Shown: positions 29,558 through 37,658 of the stretch, piece by piece | How positions within the stretch are numbered: the stretch's first letter is position 1 | Layout of the letters: each line of letters opens with the position of its first letter | IMG/VR virus record: IMGVR_UViG_3300006802_000107 | Coordinates: 1 to 58,769 of that record | Reading direction: 5' to 3' (one strand) | Length of the DNA: 58,769 nucleotides | Source of the DNA: a virus | Position numbers and translations under genes: made by a program | The notes under the pieces: generated by a model | The model's input: the letters and a program-made list of their open reading frames with translations, nothing else | What the model was told of the DNA's origin: nothing | The model's database searches: none

Positions 29558-30810
29558 CAGTACCGCCCCCTCATGGTGGTGCCGCCGATGTTGCGGGCCA
29601 TCTCTTGTTGAATCATGTTACCAATTTCACGAGCAAGTGTGCGTTTGTCCGTGCGGTCGGTAATGCCGCTGGCGTTGACGGTGACATTGACCGTTCCACC
29701 ACCCATGCCTACACCACCGGGGTTGTTACGCTGTGAAAGCGGGACAACGGCTTCCGGGCCGTCTTCACCAATCATAGCGAGTGTGGGCTTGTTCACGATA
29801 CCACCCTTAGCAAGTTCGGGTATTTTCCAATCGGAAAGGTCAAAACTGTATTTTTCACCACCGATTAAAGGCACCCAATCGGGAATATCAATACTGAAAT
29901 TAACAGCACTAAACGCCGCATTGATACCGGAAATCAACAAGTTGAAAGGTGCTTTAACGATGTCTCCAAGAGTCAAACCTTCAAACAATTCAGTGATTCC
30001 CTTCCCTACATCTGCAAAGGTGCCGAGTGGGTCATCAACCAATTTCTTGATAAAGTCCCACGCATCACCAACAAGGTCAATACCGAAGTCAATGTAGTCT
30101 CCAATGGAGATACCAAATACCCCTTGGAACAGGTCAGCGATGAACTTGAATGGCTGAGGCAACGCCCCAATAGCCAAATCCAATCGGTCGCCAATGCTGA
30201 ATCCAGCAAACGGCCCATCTCCCGTCAAGAAGTCAATGGTGGTGAGAAGCCAGTCGGGGAGGTTAAAGGCGAAGTCAAGCCTGTCGGACAGGGAGAAGCC
30301 TGCAAACGCACCGTTTCCAAGAATGAAATCAACGGAGGTTTGCAACCAGTCGGGAAGTTCAAAAGAGAACATAGCACCCCAGTCGGGGCTTTCAAAAGTG
30401 AACAAATCAATCCAGTATTGTGCCGTTAAAAAGTCGGGCAATTCGGGTAACATGTCCCATATCGCACCAGCCCATCCATTGACAGTTTCACCTATACTCT
30501 CAAACAACCCTGTCCAAAATTCAAGTGTAAACACTGCTGGTAATTCTTGTAGCAAGTCCCACAGTGTGCCAAGAACACCAAGCGCAGTTTCTCCTATACT
30601 TGTAAAAACCGCACCAACCATCTCTTTGAGTGCATCCCATTTTTCTCCTACACTATCAACTGCATCACGAATGGGTTGAATGACGGTATCGTTGAACCAA
30701 GACGCTAAGCCTTTGAGAGCATCCATCGCCATCGTTCCAGCCGCTTTAAAGCCGGGGCCAATTTGTGACACCATGCTGGACATGGACGAAATCATGGAAA
30801 TTAGCGACAT
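29557..30810 (-). CDS. Short tape measure protein
   Basis: Sets tail length and is likely ejected with the DNA. The diagnostic C-terminus is present: LAKGGIVNKPTLAMIGEDGP with EAVVPL, a short Gly stretch, TVNVTVNASG and a final helix TLAREIGNMIQQEM, typical of siphovirus and myovirus tape measures. The N-terminal 120 residues are amphipathic helices rich in Met and Trp. The middle (152-247) has three imperfect 31-33 residue repeats of LPDW...DFL.G.GPFAGFSIGDRLD type. At 417 residues it is very short; at about 0.15 nm per residue it would measure roughly 60 nm. A GGGAG-type Shine-Dalgarno lies just before ATG 30810. Confidence 0.78.
   Translation of the reverse strand: MSLISMISSMSSMVSQIGPGFKAAGTMAMDALKGLASWFNDTVIQPIRDAVDSVGEKWDALKEMVGAVFTSIGETALGVLGTLWDLLQELPAVFTLEFWTGLFESIGETVNGWAGAIWDMLPELPDFLTAQYWIDLFTFESPDWGAMFSFELPDWLQTSVDFILGNGAFAGFSLSDRLDFAFNLPDWLLTTIDFLTGDGPFAGFSIGDRLDLAIGALPQPFKFIADLFQGVFGISIGDYIDFGIDLVGDAWDFIKKLVDDPLGTFADVGKGITELFEGLTLGDIVKAPFNLLISGINAAFSAVNFSIDIPDWVPLIGGEKYSFDLSDWKIPELAKGGIVNKPTLAMIGEDGPEAVVPLSQRNNPGGVGMGGGTVNVTVNASGITDRTDKRTLAREIGNMIQQEMARNIGGTTMRGRY
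30070..30357 (-). repeat. Three tandem ~32-residue repeats inside the tape measure
   Basis: Encodes residues 152-247. Units 1 and 2 share LPDWL, a hydrophobic TxxDF, G(N/D)G(A/P)FAGFS and DRLD; unit 3 keeps LPQPF and GISIGDYIDFG. The repeat is seen at protein level and is only partly kept in the DNA. Repeat number could tune tail length. Confidence 0.7.
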
Positions 30811-30814
30811 TCTT

Positions 30815-31090
30815 TCACTCCCAGTCTAAAAACGAATAATCCAATGGTACGACTTCCCTATCTCCGGCTTTGGCCTGTTGCTTCTTACGCTCAATCTCCT
30901 TATTGTTCTCTTCGGTTGATACCATAGCCCAAACAAGCGATTGCTTGAACAAGTGAGGGGGCATTGAGTAAACTTCCATCAGTGAAATACCAAAGTGTTT
31001 TGCGATGATGTAAGCCCACAGTTCAATCTGTGTGCTTATGTCCTCCACCGAATTGTACTTGTCTTTCTTGAGGAAACTCTCTACCCTCAC
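30815..31090 (-). CDS. Putative tail assembly chaperone, second (T-like) reading frame
   Basis: A 91-residue, mostly helical and charged protein directly before the tape measure. It begins at GTG 31090 in a GTGA overlap with the previous gene, and has no clear Shine-Dalgarno of its own. The frame is open upstream of that GTG, in the -1 frame of the preceding gene, so it could also be made as a C-terminal extension by frameshifting near 31105-31113. In many tailed phages the position just before the tape measure is held by a G/GT chaperone pair of exactly this build. The call is positional, with no sequence match I can name. Confidence 0.5.
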   Translation of the reverse strand: MRVESFLKKDKYNSVEDISTQIELWAYIIAKHFGISLMEVYSMPPHLFKQSLVWAMVSTEENNKEIERKKQQAKAGDREVVPLDYSFLDWE

Positions 31091-31458
31091 TCGGTCGGCT
31101 TGGTAAACCCCCCTTGCAGTGCCTCCGCCAACTCCTGTGGCTGTGGGAGCACCTTGCAGACCTGTTCTCCGACATGTCCTTTGAGGGAAAGTAATTCATC
31201 AGTGGTTAAACTGGGGTTGGTCTTGGTAATCCAATTGGAGAAGGCAAATGTCCAGTAGCCTGCCAAGTCAAGTGTCACATCGCCCTTTTCAACACGAAGC
31301 ATGTGTTGTGCGGCGGCTTGTATGTCAAGGAAGGATATGTCTCGTATCCATACCTCAATGACCTGTGATTCATCGTCGGGGTCAATCCCAATCACATGCT
31401 TGGTCGTATCGTCATTCTTCAATAACAGGCTCTTGTTTGTCACTACTGTCTTTTTCAT
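31087..31458 (-). CDS. Putative tail assembly chaperone, first (G-like) reading frame
   Basis: A protein of 123 residues with a beta N-terminus (VIEVWIRDISFLDI) and helical C-terminus. ATG at 31458 has a GGAGAGGA sequence a few bases upstream and is preferred over an in-frame ATG at 31473, which would lengthen the overlap with the SAP gene. It lies between tail tube/SAP and tape-measure genes, the usual place of the G-type tail assembly chaperone. The last codons contain a G6T3 run (31105-31113) that may allow a -1 frameshift into the following gene, giving a product of about 214 residues. Confidence 0.5.
   Translation of the reverse strand: MKKTVVTNKSLLLKNDDTTKHVIGIDPDDESQVIEVWIRDISFLDIQAAAQHMLRVEKGDVTLDLAGYWTFAFSNWITKTNPSLTTDELLSLKGHVGEQVCKVLPQPQELAEALQGGFTKPTE
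31105..31113 (-). other. Candidate -1 ribosomal frameshift site (G6T3)
   Basis: On the minus strand the sequence is AAGGGGGGTTTACC, read CAA GGG GGG TTT in the zero frame. A -1 slip gives GTT TAC CAA GCC GAC CGA GTG, entering the next gene's frame with no stop codon. The site is not a perfect X XXY YYZ heptamer because the base before the G run is A, so the call rests on position (tail chaperone pair before the tape measure) and the open -1 frame. Confidence 0.4.
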
Positions 31459-31900
31459 TTGTTTCCTCTCCATTGGATGCGGCTACCTCATCGGTAGGGG
31501 CTTCCGAATCGCCTTCAAGGGCCGCTTCTTCAGCAGGGCTTTCGGGGTCTTCTTCGGGAATAACGCCTCCGTCATTCTGCTTAAGGCGCAGGATGATTTC
31601 GGCCTTCGTACCGTACACAGGTAGGCCACGCTCTTTGCAAAGCGCACGCAGTTCTGCGACGGTCAATGAATCGTATTCTTGGATGTCAGTAGGGAAAGGG
31701 TTCACGACATCCTCTTCCACCAGCGGTGCTGGCTCGTTAGCAGGAGCAGGGGAAGATTTCTCAATCACCCATCGTTCAATGGAATGCCTATCCATGAGGT
31801 CAATCATTTCTTCGCTAAACTCCACTCCATTGTTTTCACACAACCAGCGGGCATAACCGAGCGCACCCATTCGTCGGTATTGTTGAAATGATGTTTTCAT
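31412..31900 (-). CDS. SAP-domain protein
   Basis: A 162-residue protein. The central part (about 78-110) reads LTVAELRALCKERGLPVYG followed by TKAEIILRLK, a clear SAP motif, a helix-extended loop-helix that binds DNA. The N-terminus is helical (YRRMGALGYARWL) and the C-terminus is a long acidic, probably disordered tail. It follows the tail-tube gene and precedes the chaperone pair. A SAP protein here could bind packaged or ejected DNA, or bridge DNA and tail proteins, but the role is inferred. Confidence 0.72.
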   Translation of the reverse strand: MKTSFQQYRRMGALGYARWLCENNGVEFSEEMIDLMDRHSIERWVIEKSSPAPANEPAPLVEEDVVNPFPTDIQEYDSLTVAELRALCKERGLPVYGTKAEIILRLKQNDGGVIPEEDPESPAEEAALEGDSEAPTDEVAASNGEETNEKDSSDKQEPVIEE

Positions 31901-31909
31901 GTTAATCCC

Positions 31910-34012
31910 TCAGTATTTAACGATGGTATCTCGTGAAATTACCTTGATGGTCTTTGGCATGATTTTAAGTTGCGATTTGACCATACCTTTGTCTTCGGGG
32001 ATTTGCAGTGGTGCCTCAATGATGTAGTAGTCATCAATGATAAGCATCATACGCTCAGTGGTTCCCGAAGTGGTTGTCTTTTCAAAATTGATGCGTATTT
32101 GGTTGGTAGTAGTTCCGTCTTCACTTGAACTGAACTCAGTAGTGGAACGCATTTTGTGGTAAAAGAGCGGGTCATCCACACCAATTTCCATGGTCATCTC
32201 GTAGGAAGTCTGCCCTTCAACCATAAGAGAGGTGTTGCGAGAGCCACCAAATGGAACTTGACTTGTAGCACTGGTTTGACTGTTTTCACCGTTGATAACA
32301 TGGAATGCCTGCATACCTGTTTGGCCAGTGAGGGAGAAATTAAGCACCTGTGCGACTTGCACACCAGCCATGTTGATTGTACCGTTGTAAAACATGAATG
32401 GTTTTTGGGTCTTTGGCCCAATACCGCTTTGAAACCTTTTGATGTCCGTGTTAGCGGTATCATTGAACATACGATGGGAAGCATACCTTGAGGTGCTACC
32501 TTCCAAACGGGCAGTGTCCGTATAGCACAAAGCGGCGTTGAAGTTCACAGCCAAGCGAAGAGCGGCATCGTTGTCGGTCGTGAGGGTAAAGTCGGTGACC
32601 TTACATCCACGGAACACACGAGTCAACTCTTTGGAGTCTGTTGCAGTACCATCTACTGCTCCATCGTCTGTATCAACATCACGACGGCGTTGCGACACCT
32701 CAAGAGCAAAGGAGGGTTGGTGAGTATGTGTGAAAAGTAAGTGTGTTTGTGCATCTGCAATAACACCAGTGGATGAGACTGTGGGCGGGTTTGTATTGGG
32801 AGCATCATTAAAGTCAATGAATTGTACAGCCATGTTATCCCCGTGAGGGAAAAGAAGGGGTTCATCCAAGTAAACTTTGGTGCCATCCATACCGATGACA
32901 CGACGGACTTCACTACGCAATGCGGTGTCAAAACGAGTGTCCGTAAATGACCCATCCCATTGTAAAGCGGCATCCGATATATCTGCCTCGTGTGTTGTGG
33001 TCACAGGGACATAAGTTGTGTCCACAATGAGTACATAATGGTTAGCGGCCAAATTACCATGGTCGTCAGTGAGAGTGATAAACGACTGTCCTGCTTTTGT
33101 TGCACCGTCAAGCGTCGTGAAGTGATTTGCTTCGGGGTTTGCCACTGGGTGAGCCAATTCACCACCAAGGCAGTATTTGAGCCAACGAGCAGAGTGCATT
33201 GCTACTTCAAAAGAGCCACCTTCCGTAATCAGTTTACCGGGCACTTGCACGCTGGTGTCTCGTCCAAGACCAACAACATGGAACCGCTTCAAATCTACCT
33301 TGGTTTCGGGAACGGTAAGAGCGTTAGCGATACCAAGAAACTGGTCAGTCAATACTGATTCTTCCGCTACTCCACCCGTTTTAGACTCATTCATAGTTGT
33401 GTCAAATGGTGGAGTTTTGTAAGGTAGAATGTGAAGGTCAATAGCGGCGGCACTAAGAGTTGCACCTCCTGTTTTCATTGCTGGTGAAATTTTGAGAGTT
33501 CGCCCATCGTTCTCCACGATAGTAAAAACACCAGCAGTGTCGTTTGCATCAATAGTTGAGCCAGTATCAGTCCACTTGACTTGAGAACCCACAAGCATGT
33601 TTTTTGGGTAACGAAGTGCATTACTTAAGAAAGTCAATGTAGCACCCGAAACAGCACCACCTGTTGTGGAAGCGGATAATTCAAATTCTGTAGCCGAGGT
33701 TATGCTGGCTACCGTAGAAGAGGCTGGAATACCAGCACCACTTGATGTGACTGTCATCCCTACTCGGATTTGGGTACTGGCATCGGAAGCGTGTGTGATA
33801 GTTGGGTCATCGTTGTAAGCACCGCTTCCAAGAGTAAAAGAAGGTTTGAAGAGTACGGCGTTAGATTGTGCGGAAAATGTGATGGTGGTAAAATCGTTGC
33901 CTGCAACTGTGGCAATGGTCATGTTTGCATCGGTATTTGCGTTAATTGAAACACCTACTTCGGGAGCGAAAGAAACCTCCGCCAAATCGCCCTTGTACAC
34001 TGTTGATGGCAT
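31910..34012 (-). CDS. Putative major tail (tube) protein with extra beta modules
   Basis: A 700-residue, beta-rich protein between the tail-terminator-like and tape-measure-side genes, the normal place of the major tail protein. It opens with MPSTVYKGDLAEVSFAPEVG, has a repeated beta module at 65-127 shared with the giant gene, then VPGKLITEGGSFEVAMH (around 255), and ends with ITVKVISRDTIVKY-like strands. It is two to three times longer than a minimal tube protein, so it probably carries decoration domains. AGGTGA lies six bases before ATG 34012. Sheath protein is an alternative, but no separate tube gene is visible. Confidence 0.58.
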   Translation of the reverse strand: MPSTVYKGDLAEVSFAPEVGVSINANTDANMTIATVAGNDFTTITFSAQSNAVLFKPSFTLGSGAYNDDPTITHASDASTQIRVGMTVTSSGAGIPASSTVASITSATEFELSASTTGGAVSGATLTFLSNALRYPKNMLVGSQVKWTDTGSTIDANDTAGVFTIVENDGRTLKISPAMKTGGATLSAAAIDLHILPYKTPPFDTTMNESKTGGVAEESVLTDQFLGIANALTVPETKVDLKRFHVVGLGRDTSVQVPGKLITEGGSFEVAMHSARWLKYCLGGELAHPVANPEANHFTTLDGATKAGQSFITLTDDHGNLAANHYVLIVDTTYVPVTTTHEADISDAALQWDGSFTDTRFDTALRSEVRRVIGMDGTKVYLDEPLLFPHGDNMAVQFIDFNDAPNTNPPTVSSTGVIADAQTHLLFTHTHQPSFALEVSQRRRDVDTDDGAVDGTATDSKELTRVFRGCKVTDFTLTTDNDAALRLAVNFNAALCYTDTARLEGSTSRYASHRMFNDTANTDIKRFQSGIGPKTQKPFMFYNGTINMAGVQVAQVLNFSLTGQTGMQAFHVINGENSQTSATSQVPFGGSRNTSLMVEGQTSYEMTMEIGVDDPLFYHKMRSTTEFSSSEDGTTTNQIRINFEKTTTSGTTERMMLIIDDYYIIEAPLQIPEDKGMVKSQLKIMPKTIKVISRDTIVKY
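33633..33820 (-). repeat. Beta module copy 3 (in tail-tube gene)
   Basis: Encodes about residues 65-127: YNDDPTITHASDAST, VTSSGAGIPASSTV, ASITSATEFELSAST and TGGAVSGATLTF. It matches the two modules of the giant protein and shows that two different virion genes share one mobile domain. Confidence 0.85.
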
Positions 34013-34022
34013 TCTTGTTCAC

Positions 34023-34475
34023 CTATGGTATCAGTTCCGCTAAAATTACGACTTCAATTTGGAATGTCATACGGAAAAGGAATTTGCTTCGGTCGCTTAA
34101 ATCGGTGCGGGTTTTGAACACGAGTCGGTCAAAGTTTGTACCGTCGCCTTTCCTCTTGGTATGTATCACCCTCCGAATTTCATTCTCAAGAGCCTGTAAA
34201 TGCTTACGCCCCTTAACTGTACGGACATCAACCGTGATATTTATGCGTGTCGTTACAAAGTCGTAAAACAGTTCGGGTGCTTCTTCGTTGTGGGCTGTTT
34301 CATACAGCAGGACATAATCGTGTTTGTCCAAGTCAAGACGCTTTCCTTTCTCGGCTGATGTATCAGCGATGTCAAGCACGACAGGGCGGTAGTTGCTGGT
34401 GTTTCCACGGTTCCAATCGGACTGAAAGAGGTTGATGAGAGCGTCCAGCCCTTCTGTCCATGTGGCTACCATCAC
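34023..34475 (-). CDS. Putative tail terminator / tail completion protein
   Basis: A 150-residue alpha/beta protein. Residues 75-150, with TTRINITVDVRT, RKHLQALENEIRRVI and a closing FLFRMTFQIEVV strand, fit the beta-helix-beta pattern of small tail terminator or gpU-like proteins that cap the tail tube at the head side. The N-terminal helix (WTEGLDALINLFQSDW) also suits this. It sits between connector and tail-tube genes and starts in a GTGATG overlap. The call is from pattern and position. Confidence 0.45.
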   Translation of the reverse strand: MMVATWTEGLDALINLFQSDWNRGNTSNYRPVVLDIADTSAEKGKRLDLDKHDYVLLYETAHNEEAPELFYDFVTTRINITVDVRTVKGRKHLQALENEIRRVIHTKRKGDGTNFDRLVFKTRTDLSDRSKFLFRMTFQIEVVILAELIP

Positions 34476-34840
34476 AGCCCCTCCTTCTCAATGATTTTCT
34501 TAAAGTCAATAGGGATGATAAAACCGTTGTCATGACGCATGTTGTACCGCTCAAGGTCGGGGTTTTGGCGTAGCATGGCCTTGTCCGTAGCGTCTTGAAT
34601 GAGTTTGTGTTCTATCTCACTGGCTGGCTCTCCGGTCTTGTTGTTGATAGCCACACCGTCTTGCATGGCGAAGCCCTTAGCACCAGCCTCAATGCGCTCC
34701 ATTTGCTCACGAAAAGCGGCAGGTTGAGTTGTGAATTGCTCACGAAACTGCGCCTGCATTTGCTTGTCTTTCTTGAATATCTCTTCAATCATACGCTGAT
34801 GAATTGTTTCACCCTGCTTGTTGAAGTCACGCTGATTCAC
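34472..34840 (-). CDS. Hypothetical neck-region protein
   Basis: A 122-residue, strongly helical and charged protein starting at GTG 34840 (GTGA overlap with the connector gene). It has a Gln/Glu-rich coiled region (MQAQFREQFTTQPAAF) and no cysteine. I do not recognise a family. Its position between the connector and tail-terminator genes makes a head-tail joining role likely. Confidence 0.5.
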   Translation of the reverse strand: MNQRDFNKQGETIHQRMIEEIFKKDKQMQAQFREQFTTQPAAFREQMERIEAGAKGFAMQDGVAINNKTGEPASEIEHKLIQDATDKAMLRQNPDLERYNMRHDNGFIIPIDFKKIIEKEGL

Positions 34841-36438
34841 TCAAACACCACCATCTCAATGTACTTTGGTAGTGTTCGCTCAATCTCGGCTTGGTACAGT
34901 TGTACCTTGCTGGCGAGGTCAATGTTCTGTGTGCCTTCGGGAATCAGCACGCTACGGTCGTCAGCCATCAGCAATTCAATGGCCACCATCTTCGTACAGA
35001 TGTCCTCAATGGCTTTCTCCACATACCGCTCACCGTAGATGTAGGCTACCTTGATGGCGTTCCACTCAAAGAACGGATAGGAGTTGTTGAAGTAAACGAT
35101 ACCCATTTCATGGTCAATCCACCAGTCTCGCAAACGACCTACATCGCCGCTACCACTGCCACCTTGCAAATCCACAAGGAAGGATTTCTGTGTAATCGTA
35201 CCAGTGATTGCACCCAAACTACCAGTGACAGCCACGCATCCTGTAAAAGAGGTAGCCGTTTTTCCTGTGTACCGGAATACATCACCACTTGCATCTATGG
35301 CTACACCAGCGTTCACAAAACCTGTGGTGGAGACTACATTGATGGTGGTACTATCAAGGCTTGAGAATGTCGTGCTGTTGTTTTGTACTTGGTCAAGTTC
35401 AATGTCGCTTGATGTGGTGACAATGCTACACACCTCACCAGCCTTGACAGGACGCATGGAAGTGACTTTCACCACTCCCGTACCATAGTCGCTGTTGGCT
35501 GATGCCAAGAACTCGTTGTGAACCGCTACGGCGTTTGTGCTACCCTCCAAGGTAAATGTGGTGGTTGCATCAGTTGGAGTAAAGAGAAAGTTCACAGCCG
35601 TCTTGTCCACCCTGTCCTCTTTGTTGATGAGGTCAGCGAGGTTTTGGGCTACGGTGGTAGCGTCAAAATCGTCACGCCACTGGCCCGTGCCTGTGCCTTG
35701 AGCGAGTGTTGCTACACTGCCGTTGCCGGGTGATAGGTAGATGGCGGCTGATGAAAGGCTTGACACATCGTTGAACTTGATGCGTGCCTCAGCCCCGCAA
35801 ATCTCACGGTAGTCATCACCTTGCCACAATTCTATGCGTAGCATTTGCTGGACATTGCGGAATAGAAGGGGACTGGTACCGACATAATCCGTATAATAAC
35901 GGCGGCGATATGGCTTGTAAGTGTCAAAGTTGATGTATTCAGCCGACACCAAATACGGTCGCCATGCGTTGCGTGTCATGTTGTCAATACGGTCTTGCAT
36001 TTTAAGAATAACATGCTCCACTTTTGCCTTGGTCACGCCACGAACACGCCCGTTGGTGAACGAGGCTTTGTTCTGCACATACCCGTTGTCAGCCACTTGA
36101 TAGTCCGATGCTGTCAGCGTTGCTCCACTAAAGGTGATTTTGACATGTCCAGCCTTGCTACTCGTGCCTTTACCGATGGCAGTGATGGTCAACTCCTCTT
36201 CACCCAGTGGGTCAGCATCACTGTACACACGGATTTTGTCGCCTACGCTAAAGCCTACTTGACGGTACTCGTTGCCTGTGACATATACTGCGTCCGTGTC
36301 AGCGTCAGCACTCATGAGGATAGCGTCTTGTGGGCCGATGTCCAGTAGGTCAGCGACTTGTTGAGCGGTGCAGTACACAACAGCAGTGGGGTCAAGAGGC
36401 CGGGTTTCCGGCTCACCGGGACTGAACACTACTGGCAC
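34837..36438 (-). CDS. Putative head-tail connector (adaptor) with large beta insertions
   Basis: A 533-residue protein. The first helix (CTAQQVADLLDIG) and the last 75 residues (YVEKAIEDICTKMVAIELLM then a long charged helix) look like the helical core of head-tail adaptor proteins that bind under the portal. Between them are several beta modules, including KITFSGATLTASDY and STTINVVSTTGFVNAG. The size is about four times a minimal adaptor, so the insertions probably face outward. GTG 36438 has a GGAGG Shine-Dalgarno eight bases upstream. The call is by position and end-helix pattern. Confidence 0.45.
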   Translation of the reverse strand: MPVVFSPGEPETRPLDPTAVVYCTAQQVADLLDIGPQDAILMSADADTDAVYVTGNEYRQVGFSVGDKIRVYSDADPLGEEELTITAIGKGTSSKAGHVKITFSGATLTASDYQVADNGYVQNKASFTNGRVRGVTKAKVEHVILKMQDRIDNMTRNAWRPYLVSAEYINFDTYKPYRRRYYTDYVGTSPLLFRNVQQMLRIELWQGDDYREICGAEARIKFNDVSSLSSAAIYLSPGNGSVATLAQGTGTGQWRDDFDATTVAQNLADLINKEDRVDKTAVNFLFTPTDATTTFTLEGSTNAVAVHNEFLASANSDYGTGVVKVTSMRPVKAGEVCSIVTTSSDIELDQVQNNSTTFSSLDSTTINVVSTTGFVNAGVAIDASGDVFRYTGKTATSFTGCVAVTGSLGAITGTITQKSFLVDLQGGSGSGDVGRLRDWWIDHEMGIVYFNNSYPFFEWNAIKVAYIYGERYVEKAIEDICTKMVAIELLMADDRSVLIPEGTQNIDLASKVQLYQAEIERTLPKYIEMVVFE

Positions 36439-36451
36439 TCATATTCCTCCC

Positions 36452-37132
36452 TCAAGACTTCATAGCACAATCGGTACACATACCCATTTCATGAATGAAT
36501 AACAAATCGTCTTCATCTTCCCGATAAATACCTTTGCGGCATCTTGGACAATGTGTATAGTATTCTTGCCCCTGCCAATCATACGGGTCATTTTTCAACA
36601 CACTCCAAGCATCACGAATAGCGACATCACGAGAAGTCATGATACGACGGAGGTGTTCAGCCTCAGCATCGGGGTTGAACTCTTCTTCGGGCGATTTACC
36701 TGCTTGCCATCGTTGCACTTTTGGGTCGCCATCATCCACTTTAGGGTCATCCGGTATATCATCACGGAGTTTACCTTGCTCATCAAAAATGTCGGGTATT
36801 TCGGGCTTTTCCGGGGCAAACTCTTGGTCAACAGCGGCTTGCTCGCCCTCAACATCGGGTTCACTCAACGACTCTTCCAAGGTTTGACCCTCAAAGGGCA
36901 CACGCTCGCCCATGAACTTGAGTCCATGCTCGTCGGGATTGGCTACAGCCTCACGCATGAGAGCGTCACGAGCCTGTGTGAATTGTTCACCACCGGCCTC
37001 TCCGCCAGCACCACGAAGAGCGGCTGATGCTGTTTTGTTTGCCCACTGTTGCAGGCGCATCTCTTGTCCGTCTTCAGTCAACACCTTTTGTCGGTGCGGT
37101 CGCATTGCTTTGATAAGTACCTTCATGTTCAC
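36452..37132 (-). CDS. Acidic protein with C-terminal zinc ribbon and AWxxLK motif
   Basis: A 226-residue protein: helical basic start, a long acidic Pro/Asp/Glu-rich middle (likely disordered), then RDAWSVLKNDPYDW around 184-197 and a C-terminal CPRC...CTDC zinc ribbon. The AWSVLK segment resembles short motifs in three other spots of this operon. It starts at GTG 37132 in a GTGA overlap; an ATG at 37126 is an alternative. I do not recognise a family. It lies between zinc-ribbon and connector genes, so a head assembly or scaffolding role is possible. Confidence 0.55.
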   Translation of the reverse strand: MNMKVLIKAMRPHRQKVLTEDGQEMRLQQWANKTASAALRGAGGEAGGEQFTQARDALMREAVANPDEHGLKFMGERVPFEGQTLEESLSEPDVEGEQAAVDQEFAPEKPEIPDIFDEQGKLRDDIPDDPKVDDGDPKVQRWQAGKSPEEEFNPDAEAEHLRRIMTSRDVAIRDAWSVLKNDPYDWQGQEYYTHCPRCRKGIYREDEDDLLFIHEMGMCTDCAMKS

Positions 37133-37428
37133 AGCCTCTTCTTTTCATCACGGTGCGCTAAGTTGTATTCCATTGGTTTACCGCAAGTAGCACATGTGGC
37201 TCTCCATAAGAAATGAAGAAATCCACAATGTACACAGCGTGTACCCGAACCAATGTTAAGGATGTCTCCTATTTCTTGATTACGGTTGCGCTGAGATTGA
37301 GTCACACCTGCAAGTGGGTGGTCTGTGTTGGATACGACCTCACTACCGTATTGATAGTCGGCTTTGCGACCTTGCTTACCAGCACGGTTAATGTCGCTCA
37401 AGTCTATGTTTCGGACATCAAACCCCAT
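37129..37428 (-). CDS. Small zinc-ribbon protein of the head module
   Basis: A 99-residue protein with a basic, polar N-terminal half and two knuckles, CVHC and CATC, 15 residues apart, forming a likely zinc ribbon, followed by a Lys/Arg-rich tail. It starts at ATG 37428 and ends inside the next gene's GTG. There is no nucleic-acid motif beyond the ribbon. It is one of several zinc proteins clustered among structural genes. Confidence 0.6.
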   Translation of the reverse strand: MGFDVRNIDLSDINRAGKQGRKADYQYGSEVVSNTDHPLAGVTQSQRNRNQEIGDILNIGSGTRCVHCGFLHFLWRATCATCGKPMEYNLAHRDEKKRL

Positions 37429-37443
37429 GCTAACCCCTCAACA

Positions 37444-37647
37444 TCATGCGAGTTGATAGGTCACCATGACGAAAAAATTGCCTAAAACAGGGAAGACCTC
37501 AGTATCAATCACCGAACTGGTGCTATTCGCATCAGCAATCGCTTGGATGTCTGCTTGAATAGCCGCTTGAAGGGTACCTGTGGCACTGAACTCCTTTGGG
37601 GAGAACGGGCCAAAGACCTTCACGCCAATCTTAGTCAGTGCCGCCAC
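37444..37647 (-). CDS. Small hypothetical head-module protein
   Basis: A 67-residue protein with one helix (TLQAAIQADIQAIADA) between two short hydrophobic strands and a closing FFVMVTYQLA strand. No Cys, no membrane helix and no recognised family. Its size and place among decoration and connector genes suggest a minor capsid or neck component. Confidence 0.5.
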   Translation of the reverse strand: MAALTKIGVKVFGPFSPKEFSATGTLQAAIQADIQAIADANSTSSVIDTEVFPVLGNFFVMVTYQLA

Positions 37648-37658
37648 GAGGAATCACC

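Noticed and set aside
31910-34012. Contractile tail sheath protein
   Set aside because: Length would fit, but no sheath-type motif and no separate tube or baseplate-wedge genes are visible; tail tube is the simpler call.
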